From Caballeronia sp. GAFFF1 (GTDB lineage: Bacteria; Pseudomonadota; Gammaproteobacteria; Burkholderiales; Burkholderiaceae), in the NCBI RefSeq assembly GCF_023630705.1, contig NZ_JALQEM010000031.1:124001-188000 (forward strand): a stretch of DNA of 64,000 nucleotides. The letters run 5' to 3'. Positions 37,620-46,252 of the stretch are shown here, in pieces. Below the pieces are notes generated by a model that ran no database searches, was not told the origin of the DNA, and was given only the letters and a program-made list of their open reading frames with translations. The stretch's first letter is position 1, and each line of letters begins with the position of its first letter. The position numbers and the translations under genes were made by a program.

Positions 37620-37932
37620 GGATCTCGACCTGTCCATCGACGATGCGAATCGGATAGCTGCGCACCGCTTCGGTGACCGGCGCGCAACGCGGCGCGCCGC
37701 TGCGGATATCGAATAGCCCCTGATGCAGCGGACATTCCACGCAACCGTCTTCGACGAAGCCTTCCGACAGCCGCGCGTGACCATGCGTGCAGAGGTCGTG
37801 CAGCGCGAAGACTTCATCGCCGATACGGAAGACGGCCACCGGCTTGTCGTTCGCGACGACCGCGGCGGGCTCGCCTTCGGTGAAGTCGTCGAGCGTGCCG
37901 ATGGCATGCCATGCATTCGTCAGTTGTTCCAT
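37609..37932 (-). CDS. andAb: Anthranilate 1,2-dioxygenase Rieske ferredoxin component
   Basis: 107 residues with the [2Fe-2S] Rieske motifs CTH (Cys48, His50) and CPLH (Cys67, His70). It carries electrons from AndAa to the terminal oxygenase AndAcAd. Begins 10 nt after andAd. The order oxygenase large, small, ferredoxin, reductase is the three-component arrangement described for Burkholderia anthranilate dioxygenase, unlike two-component AntABC. Confidence 0.95.
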   Translation of the reverse strand: MEQLTNAWHAIGTLDDFTEGEPAAVVANDKPVAVFRIGDEVFALHDLCTHGHARLSEGFVEDGCVECPLHQGLFDIRSGAPRCAPVTEAVRSYPIRIVDGQVEIHVE

Positions 37933-37942
37933 GTTCCGCTCC

Positions 37943-38416
37943 TCAAATCGGCGTGGCGAGCAGCGTCTGCACGCGCGACGTGTCGTAGATCACGCGCTTG
38001 GCCTGATAGCGCAGACCGTCGGCGGTGCGCACGACCTTGTCGAAATACCGGCCCGCCTGATAGACATTCGATTCGCCGTTGCTGCGCGTCTGGATCACCA
38101 CATAGTTGCTTTCCGTTTCGATCACGCCGTCTTCATCGCGCGTGACGGTAAGCCCGGACGTCATGTGCCGGTAGCTATGTTCTTCGTAGATATTCGCGTG
38201 ACGCAGCGACACCACGCGGTCTCGCAGCATTCTCTGATTCGTGCAATGGATGATGCCCACGGGCAAGCCCATGTCCGCGTTCTCTTTCGGCACGATCTCG
38301 TAGAGACAGTCCTCCGTGAAGAGCGTGGGCCACGCTTCGAGCCTGTCGTTATCGAGCGCGTTGATGTACTGGTCCTGCAACATGTGCAGTTCAAACCACA
38401 GCTTCATCTGTTCCAT
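37943..38416 (-). CDS. andAd: Anthranilate 1,2-dioxygenase small (beta) subunit
   Basis: 157 residues, the usual beta-subunit length for ring-hydroxylating dioxygenases, with a cystatin-like cone fold. Typical marks are EAWPTLFTEDCLYEIVP, DRVVSLRHANIYEEHSYRH and NYVVIQTRSNGE. The subunit is structural and helps form the active-site wall with AndAc. Starts 15 nt after andAc. Confidence 0.95.
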   Translation of the reverse strand: MEQMKLWFELHMLQDQYINALDNDRLEAWPTLFTEDCLYEIVPKENADMGLPVGIIHCTNQRMLRDRVVSLRHANIYEEHSYRHMTSGLTVTRDEDGVIETESNYVVIQTRSNGESNVYQAGRYFDKVVRTADGLRYQAKRVIYDTSRVQTLLATPI

Positions 38417-38431
38417 GCGTCGCCTCGCCGC

Positions 38432-39703
38432 TCAATAGTCCATCAGTTTCTGATAACCGACCCAGAACTTGCGGATCAGGCTTTCGGTAATGACCGTGTC
38501 CTGCTGATCGGGATTGCCGCGCGACATCTCGATGACCGACGTCGCATCCGCATCGCGCACCGTGCCCCGCTGCACGAGCTCGGTTGCTTCGGTGTCTTCC
38601 ATCGAGATATAACCGGCAGGACCCACGAGATTGGCCTGCTTTATACGCAGCGCGCGCAGCTCGGGCGTATCGTCCGCATAGCCGAAGAAGTGAAAGATCA
38701 GCTCGAAGCTGTTCGGCCCTTTCGGCAGCAACTGACGCGCGACCAGCGTGTTGTGAATCTGCTGGATGACAAGTTGCGGGAAGATTGGCTGGATGTGGTT
38801 TGTCGTGTCTTCTTCGTACTCGGAGACGAGGCCGAGAATGGAATCGTCTTCGAGCGCGAAGCCTTCGTCGAACGAGCGGATGTTCTGCTGCTTGTATGCC
38901 GACGAGGTGTCCTCGCCGGTCTTCGTCACGGTGATGATGCTATGCAGGCCATGTGTCGCGTCGGGGATCGAACGCGCCTTCATGCCGACGCGGAAGATGT
39001 TGAACGTGGTATGAAACAGATGCAGCATGCTCGCGTGATACGGGTCCTTCACGTTCTCGAAGTACAGCTTCCAGTTCGACTTCGAATACTGCCGCGTGCA
39101 GCCGAGATACTCGATCGGCTTGTGAAAGATGCGGTCGATCCACGGGCGCATTTCCGCGCCGAGATAGTCGGGCAGCGGCGCGACGTCGTCGCTGAACGAC
39201 GCGAACACGAGGCCCTTGTAGCTGTCGACGCGCAGTTTGCGCAGGCTGTGGTTTTTGGGGTCGAAGTCGGCAGGCATGCCCGTCATGCCCTTCTGGCCGC
39301 GCCTGAACGGCACGCCGAGCAAGTTGCCGCTGTTGTCGAAGCTCCACTGGTGATAGACGCAAGTGTGCGATGTCGCGTTACCGCGCGCTTTGCGGCACAC
39401 CGACGCGCCGCGATGCGCGCAGCGGTTGACCCATGCCGCGAGCCCGCCGTCTTCGAGCCGCGTCACGACAACGGGCGTATCGCCCACGAACGTGCCCTTG
39501 TAATCGCCTGCATGGGGAATCTCGGCTTCCAGCGCCACGAAGTTCCAGGTCGGACCGCGAAAGATGCGTTCCTGCTCGCGGTCGTACACCGCTTTAGAAC
39601 TGAAGACCTTGTAGGGCACGCGCGAGCCGTCGTCGCGCGGAAAGTGAACATGGTCCGATTCGGTCGGACCTTGAGGGCGAAATACCAGTTCAGCCGTTTC
39701 CAC
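38432..39703 (-). CDS. andAc: Anthranilate 1,2-dioxygenase large (alpha) subunit
   Basis: 423 residues, the length of Burkholderia AndAc. Rieske centre from Cys95/His97 and Cys115/His118; mononuclear iron site in the D-x2-H-x4-H pattern (Asp220, His223, His228). The enzyme adds O2 to anthranilate, which then loses CO2 and ammonia to give catechol. First gene of a seven-gene operon that continues through catBCA. Divergent from andR, with paired direct repeats in the shared promoter region. Confidence 0.95.
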   Translation of the reverse strand: METAELVFRPQGPTESDHVHFPRDDGSRVPYKVFSSKAVYDREQERIFRGPTWNFVALEAEIPHAGDYKGTFVGDTPVVVTRLEDGGLAAWVNRCAHRGASVCRKARGNATSHTCVYHQWSFDNSGNLLGVPFRRGQKGMTGMPADFDPKNHSLRKLRVDSYKGLVFASFSDDVAPLPDYLGAEMRPWIDRIFHKPIEYLGCTRQYSKSNWKLYFENVKDPYHASMLHLFHTTFNIFRVGMKARSIPDATHGLHSIITVTKTGEDTSSAYKQQNIRSFDEGFALEDDSILGLVSEYEEDTTNHIQPIFPQLVIQQIHNTLVARQLLPKGPNSFELIFHFFGYADDTPELRALRIKQANLVGPAGYISMEDTEATELVQRGTVRDADATSVIEMSRGNPDQQDTVITESLIRKFWVGYQKLMDY

Positions 39704-39781
39704 GGATGTTCTCCTGTGCAGGGGCGCCGTAATCGATACGTCACGGTGTCACTGCATTTTTGGAGAGACAAAATGGCGGGT

Positions 39782-39827
39782 CTATCCACCAAACGCGCCG
39801 TTCTTTCACGTACTATCCAAAAACGGC
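39782..39827. promoter_or_regulatory. Direct-repeat operator candidate between andAc and andR
   Basis: CTATCCACCAAACGC (39782-39796) and CTATCCAAAAACGGC (39813-39827) share CTATCCA plus an A-rich core and are 31 bp apart, three DNA turns, in the same direction. AraC/XylS-family activators commonly bind such direct repeats on one helix face. It lies 79-124 bp upstream of andAc and 67-112 bp upstream of andR. Confidence 0.5.
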
Positions 39828-39893
39828 GGCTTAATTCATCGGGTCTCGCAAGACGAGAACGGCCCGGTGCGGACCTGCGTTTACCCGTATTCC

Positions 39894-40871
39894 ATGACCC
39901 CGACTCTTTTCACGCCCGACGCCTTACGCAGCTATCGGCTCTTTGAATCGAGCGATCTCGACGAGACGCGCGATCTCATCTCGCGCGTGATGCAGCCGCA
40001 TGTTCTGGTGCCATCGGGAAAGGATCGCGGACCTGCGTACATGGATTTCGTGAGGCTGGGGCGGCTCGGTCTCGGCGCTATTTCGTTCGGCACGTCCATG
40101 CGCGTGGACGTCGAATCCGTCGACGGCTACTATCTTCTGATGTTCTGCCTCCGCGGGCATGCGCAGGTGCGCACGCTGAACGCGACGCTCGACGTCGATC
40201 ATCACAATGCGGTGCTGTGCGCGCCCGGTCAGCCGTTCGACGCGTGGTTGTCGCCCGATTGCGAGCAGTTCGTGCTTCGCATGGATGCGGACGTGTTCCG
40301 CAAAGCGAGTCACGATGCCGGCGCGCTGTTGTCGCCGCGCCTATCCATCGACAGTCCGGCGTTGCGGGGATGGATGCAGCAGTTGCGCGCGCTCACGGGG
40401 TCATCGGCGCTGCTCGAGAGCGCCCGCTCGAACGGGCAGATCGCCGGACATATGGAAGCGCTGCTCATCGATCTGCTGACGTGCTCGTTGCCGAGTGCGC
40501 CGGTTGCTCCGGTTACTCCGGTTACGCACGCGGCGCTCGCACCTGCGTTCGTGAAGCGTGCCGAAGAGTTCGTCCGCGCGCATGCAGGCGAGCCCTTGCA
40601 ACTTGAAGACATCGCGCGAGCGGCCGGCGTATCGCCGCGTACGTTGCGCGAGCAATTTCAGAATGCGCGCGGCATGAGCCCGATGCAGTTCGTGCGCAAG
40701 GTCCGCATGGAACAGGCCCGCGCTGCGCTGCTGGCGGCCGGCCCGCGCGCGCGTATCGCGGATATCGCGCTCGCGTGCGGGTTTCTGCATTTGGGCCGTT
40801 TCTCGATCGCGTATGCGGAGGCTTTCGGGGAATCGCCCTCCGAGACGCTGCGCAAGCGCGCTGCGCGCTGA
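39894..40871 (+). CDS. andR: AraC/XylS-family regulator of the anthranilate operon
   Basis: 325 residues from ATG 39894 (MTPTLFTPDALRSYRLF); a GTG nine codons earlier is possible. N-terminal cupin-like effector domain of the AraC-binding-domain-2 type, then two helix-turn-helix units (LQLEDIARAAGVSPRTLREQ, MEQARAALLA, IADIALACGFLHLGRFSIAY). A Pro/Val/Thr linker (APVAPVTPVTPVTH) arises from a 9-bp tandem repeat. Position divergent from andAc matches the AndR activator in Burkholderia, so it probably activates the operon with anthranilate. Confidence 0.9.
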   Translation: MTPTLFTPDALRSYRLFESSDLDETRDLISRVMQPHVLVPSGKDRGPAYMDFVRLGRLGLGAISFGTSMRVDVESVDGYYLLMFCLRGHAQVRTLNATLDVDHHNAVLCAPGQPFDAWLSPDCEQFVLRMDADVFRKASHDAGALLSPRLSIDSPALRGWMQQLRALTGSSALLESARSNGQIAGHMEALLIDLLTCSLPSAPVAPVTPVTHAALAPAFVKRAEEFVRAHAGEPLQLEDIARAAGVSPRTLREQFQNARGMSPMQFVRKVRMEQARAALLAAGPRARIADIALACGFLHLGRFSIAYAEAFGESPSETLRKRAAR

Positions 40872-40973
40872 AGGGCTGTCATCGCCAGCACGCTATAGAA
40901 GAGCCGAAAGCGGTTCGGGACTCTCCACGTAGCTTAGGGGAACGAATAACCTATCGCTACCGTCAACGCGGCG

Positions 40974-42062
40974 TCAACTCCGCGGCACCAATCCGAGCGG
41001 CTTCGCTTCGCCAGGCGCATCGGACGTCAACGGCTCCGGTGCCTTCTTCCGCTTCAGTCCTTCGCCGAGCGTGGTGCCATTCGATTTGCGACGCGCCGCG
41101 TGCCGCTCGATCACGCGTTGCAGCAGGCAGAACGCGCACAGCAACGCGCCGATGACAATGCGCGTCCACCACGAACTGAGCGTGCCATCGAACGTAATCA
41201 GCGTCTGGATGGTGCCGAGAATTCCGACGCCGAACACCGAGCCGATCACGTAACCCACACCGCCCGTGAGCAGCGTCCCGCCGATCACCGTCGCGGCGAT
41301 GGCGTCGAGTTCCATGCCCTGCCCTTGCAGCCCGTATCCAGAGAGCACATAGAGCGTGAAGACCACGCCGCCGAGCGCCGAACAGAAACCGCTCAGCGCA
41401 TACACGCCGACCTTGGTGCGCGCGACCGGCAAGCCCATCAGCAACGCCGAGCGTTCGTTGCCGCCGACCGCATACACGTTGCGGCCGAAGCGCGTGAAGT
41501 GCGCGACGAAGATCGCCACCAGCAGCGTCGCGACCGCGACCAGCGCGCCCGCCGTGACCGACGCCCCGCCGACATCCACATGAAACCCGGAGAGCGCGTG
41601 GAAAGTGGGATCGTTGATCGTGATGGATTGCGTCGTGATCAGAAAGCAGGCGCCGCGTGCGAGGAACATGCCCGCCAGTGTCACGATGAACGGCTGCAAT
41701 CTGAAGAAGTGAATGAGGGCGCCCATGGCGGCGCCGTAGAGCGCGCCCGCCGCGAGCACCAGCGGCACGATCACCCACACCGGCCAATGCAGCTTCTCGG
41801 CGAAGACGGCGCACAGAATGGTCGTCAGCGCGACGACCGATCCGACCGACAGATCGATGCCGCCCGATACGATGACGAACGTCATGCCGATGGCGACGAT
41901 CAGCAGGAACGCGTTGTCGATCAAGAGGCCGAGCAAGACTTGCAGCGAGAAGAAGCCGGTGTACATCACCGAACCGAAGCCGAAGAGCGCGGCGAACAGC
42001 ACGATGGTGATGACGATGGGCAATACGCGCGGGTCCGTCACGCGGTCGAACACATTTCTCAT
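40974..42062 (-). CDS. yjfF: Sugar ABC transporter permease, YjfF type
   Basis: 362 residues from ATG 42062, which overlaps the ytfT stop by four bases (ATGA). Ribose/galactofuranose-type permease with about nine to ten helices; GMTFVIVSGGIDLSVGSVVAL is the family signature for coupling to the ATPase. The long basic C-terminal tail (ERHAARRKSNGTTLGEG onward) is cytoplasmic. Last gene of the four-gene importer operon. Confidence 0.93.
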   Translation of the reverse strand: MRNVFDRVTDPRVLPIVITIVLFAALFGFGSVMYTGFFSLQVLLGLLIDNAFLLIVAIGMTFVIVSGGIDLSVGSVVALTTILCAVFAEKLHWPVWVIVPLVLAAGALYGAAMGALIHFFRLQPFIVTLAGMFLARGACFLITTQSITINDPTFHALSGFHVDVGGASVTAGALVAVATLLVAIFVAHFTRFGRNVYAVGGNERSALLMGLPVARTKVGVYALSGFCSALGGVVFTLYVLSGYGLQGQGMELDAIAATVIGGTLLTGGVGYVIGSVFGVGILGTIQTLITFDGTLSSWWTRIVIGALLCAFCLLQRVIERHAARRKSNGTTLGEGLKRKKAPEPLTSDAPGEAKPLGLVPRS

Positions 42063-43096
42063 TTCGATGACTCCGCGAGCGGCTGTTTCGATGCGACCGG
42101 GAACACGCGCTTCAACTGCCGCATCAGCACAGTGCGCGCAGTGGCCGATTGAATGACGCTCACCACCAGCACGACCGCCGCCTTCACGACGAGCGTCGCT
42201 TCGGGCGGCACGCCGATGGAATACGTCGTGTAAGTGAGCGTCTGGATAATGAGCGCGCCGAGCACGGTGCCAGCGAGACTGAAGCGCCCGCCGAGCAACG
42301 AGGTGCCGCCAAGCGTGACGGCGAGGATCGCATCGAGTTCGAGCAGCAGGCCGGCGTTGTTGCCGTCGGCGCTGCGCACGTTCGAACTGGCGAGCACGCC
42401 TGCCATCGCTGCCGCAAGCCCCGAGAACGCATACACGCCGAAGACGATCATGCTCGAACGCAAGCCGACGAGCCTCGTCGCGACCGGATTGACGCCGATA
42501 GCCCGGATGAACAAGCCGAGCGCCGTGCGGTTCACCAGCAGCGCGGTCAGCACGAGCGCGCCGCACGCGACCCACACGGAACACGGCACGCTCGCGAGAT
42601 AGCCGCCACCGACGACGAGATAGCCCTTCGCGCCGATGGGGATGATCTGTCCGCCCGTCAGCAACTGCGCGACGCCGCGTCCCGCCACCATCAGAATGAG
42701 TGTCGCAATGATCGGCTGCATGCCGATGAACGCCACCAGCAAGCCGTTCCACATGCCGCCGAGCACGCCGACCCCGAGCGCCGCCGCGATGGCGAGCGGC
42801 ACGCGCGACGGATCGTCGGCGAGAATCGTGGCGGCCGTTGCGCCCGCGATGGCGACGATCGCGCCAACGGAGATGTCGATGCCTCGCGTCGCGATCACGA
42901 GCGTCATGCCGAGCGACACGAGCACGAGCGGCGCCGCGCGATTCAGAATGTCGATGGGCGCGCCGAACAGATGGCCGTCGAGCATCGTGATGGAGAGGAA
43001 GTTCGCGTTGTGCGAGAGATCGAGCACGCACAGCGCGATCAGCGTCAGGCACGGCCACACGAGCGGATGTTGAGACATTGCCTTGATCGTGTTCAT
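42059..43096 (-). CDS. ytfT: Sugar ABC transporter permease, YtfT type
   Basis: 345 residues, the first of two different permeases, with GMTLVIATRGIDISVGAIVAIAG as the BPD-2 signature. Overlaps the ATPase gene by four bases (43093-43096) and yjfF by four, so translation is coupled. Together they form the membrane channel of a galactofuranose-like importer. Actual sugar is inferred from the order and family. Confidence 0.93.
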   Translation of the reverse strand: MNTIKAMSQHPLVWPCLTLIALCVLDLSHNANFLSITMLDGHLFGAPIDILNRAAPLVLVSLGMTLVIATRGIDISVGAIVAIAGATAATILADDPSRVPLAIAAALGVGVLGGMWNGLLVAFIGMQPIIATLILMVAGRGVAQLLTGGQIIPIGAKGYLVVGGGYLASVPCSVWVACGALVLTALLVNRTALGLFIRAIGVNPVATRLVGLRSSMIVFGVYAFSGLAAAMAGVLASSNVRSADGNNAGLLLELDAILAVTLGGTSLLGGRFSLAGTVLGALIIQTLTYTTYSIGVPPEATLVVKAAVVLVVSVIQSATARTVLMRQLKRVFPVASKQPLAESSK

Positions 43097-44607
43097 TCCG
43101 AGCCTCCCGCGATAAGCCGGTACACGTCATCTTCGGACGCGGTATGGCCCGCGACTTCCGCGACCTTGCGCCGATCGCGCAACACCGCGATCCGGTGACT
43201 CACGCGCACGACCTCGCTCACTTCCGACGAGATGAAGAGAATGGACAGGCCCTTTGCGCACAGCGCGAGCACGCGGTCCATGATCTCGAACTTCGCGGCC
43301 ACGTCGATGCCGCGCGTCGGTTCGTCGAGAATCAGCATCTTCGGTTCGGTCGCAAGCCAGCGCGCAAGCAGCACCTTCTGCTGATTGCCGCCCGATAAGA
43401 GGCCGATGGGCTGCTCCGCGTCGCGCGCCTTGATGCCGAACTGCTGAATATAGCGGTTGGCGATCTCGCGCTGCTTCGCCTTACCGATGCAGCGCCACAG
43501 TCCGCGCCGCGCCTGGACAGCGAGGATGATGTTCTCGCGTATGGAGAGATCCGCGACGATGCCTTCCTTCTTGCGGTCTTCCGGACAGTAGCCCATGCCG
43601 TGACGCACCGCATCGCGCGGCGAATGCAGCTTCACCGTCTTGCCGCCGATACGCGTCGCGCCCGCATCCGAACGTTCCGCGCCGAACAGAAGCCGCGCCG
43701 TTTCAGTGCGGCCCGAGCCCAGCAGACCGGCGAGCCCAAGTATCTGTCCGGGCTGCACGTCGATATCGACGGGATTCATCACGCCGCGCCGGGCCACGCC
43801 GCGCATCTCCAGAAACGGCGCCACGCTGCTCTGCTCAGCGGGCGCTTCCGTCGCCGCGCGTTCCAGCCGCTCGGTCATGCGCTCATGGCCGACCATCTTC
43901 GAGACGAGCAATTCGACGGGCAGGTCTTTGGCGAGATATTCCCCTTCGCGCTCGCCGTTGCGCATGACCGTGATGCGGTCGGATATCGCGTACGTCTGTT
44001 CCAGAAAGTGCGTCACGAAGAGAATGGCGAGACCGGAATCGCGCAGTTTGCGCAGCACGTCGAAGAGCCGCGTGACTTCGCCGTCGTCGAGGCTGGATGT
44101 GGGTTCGTCGAGGATGAGCACGCGCGCATCGACCGACAGCGCCCGCGCGATCGCCACCATCTGCTGCACGGCGATGGGATACGTATCGAGCGACTTGGTG
44201 ACGTCCACCGTGACGTTGAGTTCGGCGAGCGCCGCTTGTGCGCGCGCGTGAATCGTTCGCCAGTCGATTGCGCCGCGCCGCTTCGGTTGTCGCCCCGCGA
44301 ACATGTTCTCGGCCACCGACAAGTTCGGGCACAGATTCACTTCCTGGTACAGCGTCTGAATGCCGGCCGCTTCCGCTTCGAGCGGCGCGGTGAAGTGCAC
44401 GGGTTGGCCGGCGAGCCGGATCTCGCCAGCGTCGGGCTCGTGCACGCCGGTGAGCACGTTGATGAGTGTCGATTTGCCGGCCCCGTTCTGCCCCATTAGC
44501 GTGTGAACCTCGCCGGGAAACAAACGAAAGCGGACGTCATGCAACGCCCGGACGCCGGGAAAAGACTTCGACAGGCCGATCGTTTCGAGCACGGGAGCGT
44601 CGGTCAT
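43093..44607 (-). CDS. ytfR: Sugar ABC transporter ATPase with two nucleotide-binding domains, YtfR type
   Basis: 504 residues with two ABC domains. The first has Walker A GQNGAGKS (39-46), a Q-loop and VLILDEPTSSLD; the second has the degenerate Walker A GLLGSGRTE and the signature LSGGNQQKVLLARWL with LILDEPTRGIDV, as usual for sugar importers of this group. It energises uptake through YtfT/YjfF. Lies 70 nt after the binding-protein gene. Confidence 0.94.
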   Translation of the reverse strand: MTDAPVLETIGLSKSFPGVRALHDVRFRLFPGEVHTLMGQNGAGKSTLINVLTGVHEPDAGEIRLAGQPVHFTAPLEAEAAGIQTLYQEVNLCPNLSVAENMFAGRQPKRRGAIDWRTIHARAQAALAELNVTVDVTKSLDTYPIAVQQMVAIARALSVDARVLILDEPTSSLDDGEVTRLFDVLRKLRDSGLAILFVTHFLEQTYAISDRITVMRNGEREGEYLAKDLPVELLVSKMVGHERMTERLERAATEAPAEQSSVAPFLEMRGVARRGVMNPVDIDVQPGQILGLAGLLGSGRTETARLLFGAERSDAGATRIGGKTVKLHSPRDAVRHGMGYCPEDRKKEGIVADLSIRENIILAVQARRGLWRCIGKAKQREIANRYIQQFGIKARDAEQPIGLLSGGNQQKVLLARWLATEPKMLILDEPTRGIDVAAKFEIMDRVLALCAKGLSILFISSEVSEVVRVSHRIAVLRDRRKVAEVAGHTASEDDVYRLIAGGSE

Positions 44608-44677
44608 GGAGAGCGCCGGCTAGAGGGAAGGATCGTCCATCGCGCGGCCGCACGCCTGCGCGATGGACGCGCACGCT

Positions 44678-45646
44678 TCAGTACTTGCGCTGCGGCAGGG
44701 TCTGTGCGGCCACGCTCATCGGGAAGATGGTTTCTTCCGTCACGATGCGCTTGGGCAATTGCTTGCCCGCGACGATATCTTTCACGGCGGTCATCAATTG
44801 CGGCCCGAGCAGCGGACTGCATTCGACGTCCACATTGATCTTGCCGGCGATCATCGCCTCGAAGCCGCCCTTGGTGGCATCGAACGAGACGACGGTCACG
44901 TCCTTGCCTGGCTTCATGCCGGCCTCTTCCATCGCCTGAATTGCGCCGAGCGCCATGTCGTCGTTATGCGCGTAGACGACGTTGATCTGCTTGCCGTAGG
45001 TCTTCACGAACGCTTCCATGACCTGCTTGCCGCCCGCGAGCGTGAAGTCGCCGCTTTGCGAGGCGATCACCTTGAACTTCGGGTCGTTCTTGATCACTTC
45101 CAGCAGACCCGCGCGCCGGTCATTGGCCGGGGCCGAGCCGACCGTGCCCTGCAATTCCACGATATTGATCGGCCCTTTCTCGTTCTTATAGTGATCTTCC
45201 AGCCACTTGCCGCCACGACGACCTTCTTCGAGGAAGTCCGAGCCGATCATCGTCACGTAGAGCGACTTGTCTTTCACGTCGATATTTCGGTCGGTGAGAA
45301 TGACCGGAATCTTGGCGTTCTTCGCTTCGACGAGAATGGGCTCCCATCCGGATTCGACGACCGGAGAGAAGGCGATGACATCCACTTTCTGTGCGATATA
45401 CGAGCGGATCGCCTTGATCTGATTTTCCTGCTTCTGCTGGGCGTCGGAGAATTTGAGGTTGATGCCCGCGTCCTTGGCGGCCGATTTCACGGAGACGGTA
45501 TTGGCGGTCCGCCACGCGCTTTCCGCGCCGACCTGCGCGAAACCCAGCGTAATCTGCTTGTCCTCGGCGTGTGCGCTCATGCCCGCGGCAAACAACAGGA
45601 CCGAACCAAGCATTGCGCTCAGCACCGTGCGTCGGGTCTGTTTCAT
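44678..45646 (-). CDS. ytfQ: Periplasmic sugar-binding protein, YtfQ type
   Basis: 322 residues with a signal peptide (MKQTRRTVLSAMLGSVLLFA, cleavage near AHA-ED). Type I periplasmic binding fold with ITLGFAQVGAESAWRTAN at the start and NVVYAHNDDMALGAIQAMEEAG near the hinge, close to the galactofuranose-binding YtfQ. First gene of the operon ytfQ-ytfR-ytfT-yjfF. A palindrome upstream may be its operator. No regulator gene or sugar catabolic gene adjoins. Confidence 0.94.
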   Translation of the reverse strand: MKQTRRTVLSAMLGSVLLFAAGMSAHAEDKQITLGFAQVGAESAWRTANTVSVKSAAKDAGINLKFSDAQQKQENQIKAIRSYIAQKVDVIAFSPVVESGWEPILVEAKNAKIPVILTDRNIDVKDKSLYVTMIGSDFLEEGRRGGKWLEDHYKNEKGPINIVELQGTVGSAPANDRRAGLLEVIKNDPKFKVIASQSGDFTLAGGKQVMEAFVKTYGKQINVVYAHNDDMALGAIQAMEEAGMKPGKDVTVVSFDATKGGFEAMIAGKINVDVECSPLLGPQLMTAVKDIVAGKQLPKRIVTEETIFPMSVAAQTLPQRKY

Positions 45647-45696
45647 TATCGTCTCCTGATGGATCGTTTTTGCCGCGGCTCTAAGTCCGGGGTCCT

Positions 45697-45714
45697 GGAC
45701 TCAGGATTGAGTCC
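45697..45714. promoter_or_regulatory. Operator-like inverted repeat upstream of ytfQ
   Basis: GGACTCA (45697-45703) and TGAGTCC (45708-45714) form a perfect inverted repeat around GGAT, 51 bp upstream of the ytfQ start. Further AGTCC/GGTCC half-sites lie just before it (45684-45696). This looks like a regulator site rather than a terminator. Confidence 0.45.
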
Positions 45715-45901
45715 TGCGCAAGATTAGTCTGACGACGCATGCGGGTCCAATCACTTATTCGGCGTCGAGGATACCAAGACTGATATCAGGGAAAACACGG
45801 CTAATGGGCTTTGCGGATTGCTAATTCACTGCGAAGGTTCTAAGTAAATGCCGGCTTCGTCCGTGCAACGGCGCGAGCTTTATCCCACCTTTTGGAATCC
45901 G

Positions 45902-46252
45902 CTATTTTCCTGCGCCAGTGGAGGGAATACATGTCAGCACGAGGACGCCGCCGCTCTCTTCGACGGCGCTGACCGATGCCTCGTGAGTCTCTCCGTTGCC
46001 GCACGACCATCTGGCGACAAAATCGCTTTTGCAATCTCGTTCAGCTAAAAGGGGCGCGGGCGATGCAACAGGATACTGGCAGGTGTCCGTCGAATTGCAA
46101 CGCGAAGCGAGGTCAGGAGTCGAGTCCCAAGCTTGGGCGCCACAGGTTCCGTTATACGAGCCTGATTCGATCTGTATCGAGGCAGCCACCGAGTTTGTGC
46201 TTGCCGCGAGGAGAAGGCCGAGCGGAACGAATACGACTTTGACTCGTATCAT
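45902..46252 (-). CDS. Secreted cysteine-rich protein with SUEL-lectin-like pattern
   Basis: 116 residues: signal peptide to about AASTNSVAA, then a compact domain with six cysteines (37, 52, 58, 74, 84, 108). The spacing in SGSYNGTCGA, DLASRCNSTDTCQYPV, RDCKSDFVARWSCG resembles the galactose/rhamnose-binding SUEL-type lectin pattern (CNG..C.Y and C...F...W.CG) seen in some bacterial proteins. That relation is from visual pattern only. It is likely periplasmic or secreted with three disulfides. Stands alone. Confidence 0.6.
   Translation of the reverse strand: MIRVKVVFVPLGLLLAASTNSVAASIQIESGSYNGTCGAQAWDSTPDLASRCNSTDTCQYPVASPAPLLAERDCKSDFVARWSCGNGETHEASVSAVEESGGVLVLTCIPSTGAGK

Noticed and set aside
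36396-37916. A longer start for the andAa reductase
   Set aside because: The extra 99 residues are the shadow of andAb in another frame; the FAD motif begins right after ATG 37619.
40974-43130. A 718-residue single frame covering both permease genes
   Set aside because: It reads through because the frame of yjfF stays open upstream; ytfT in another frame has the proper signatures, and the two starts and stops overlap by four bases as separate genes.
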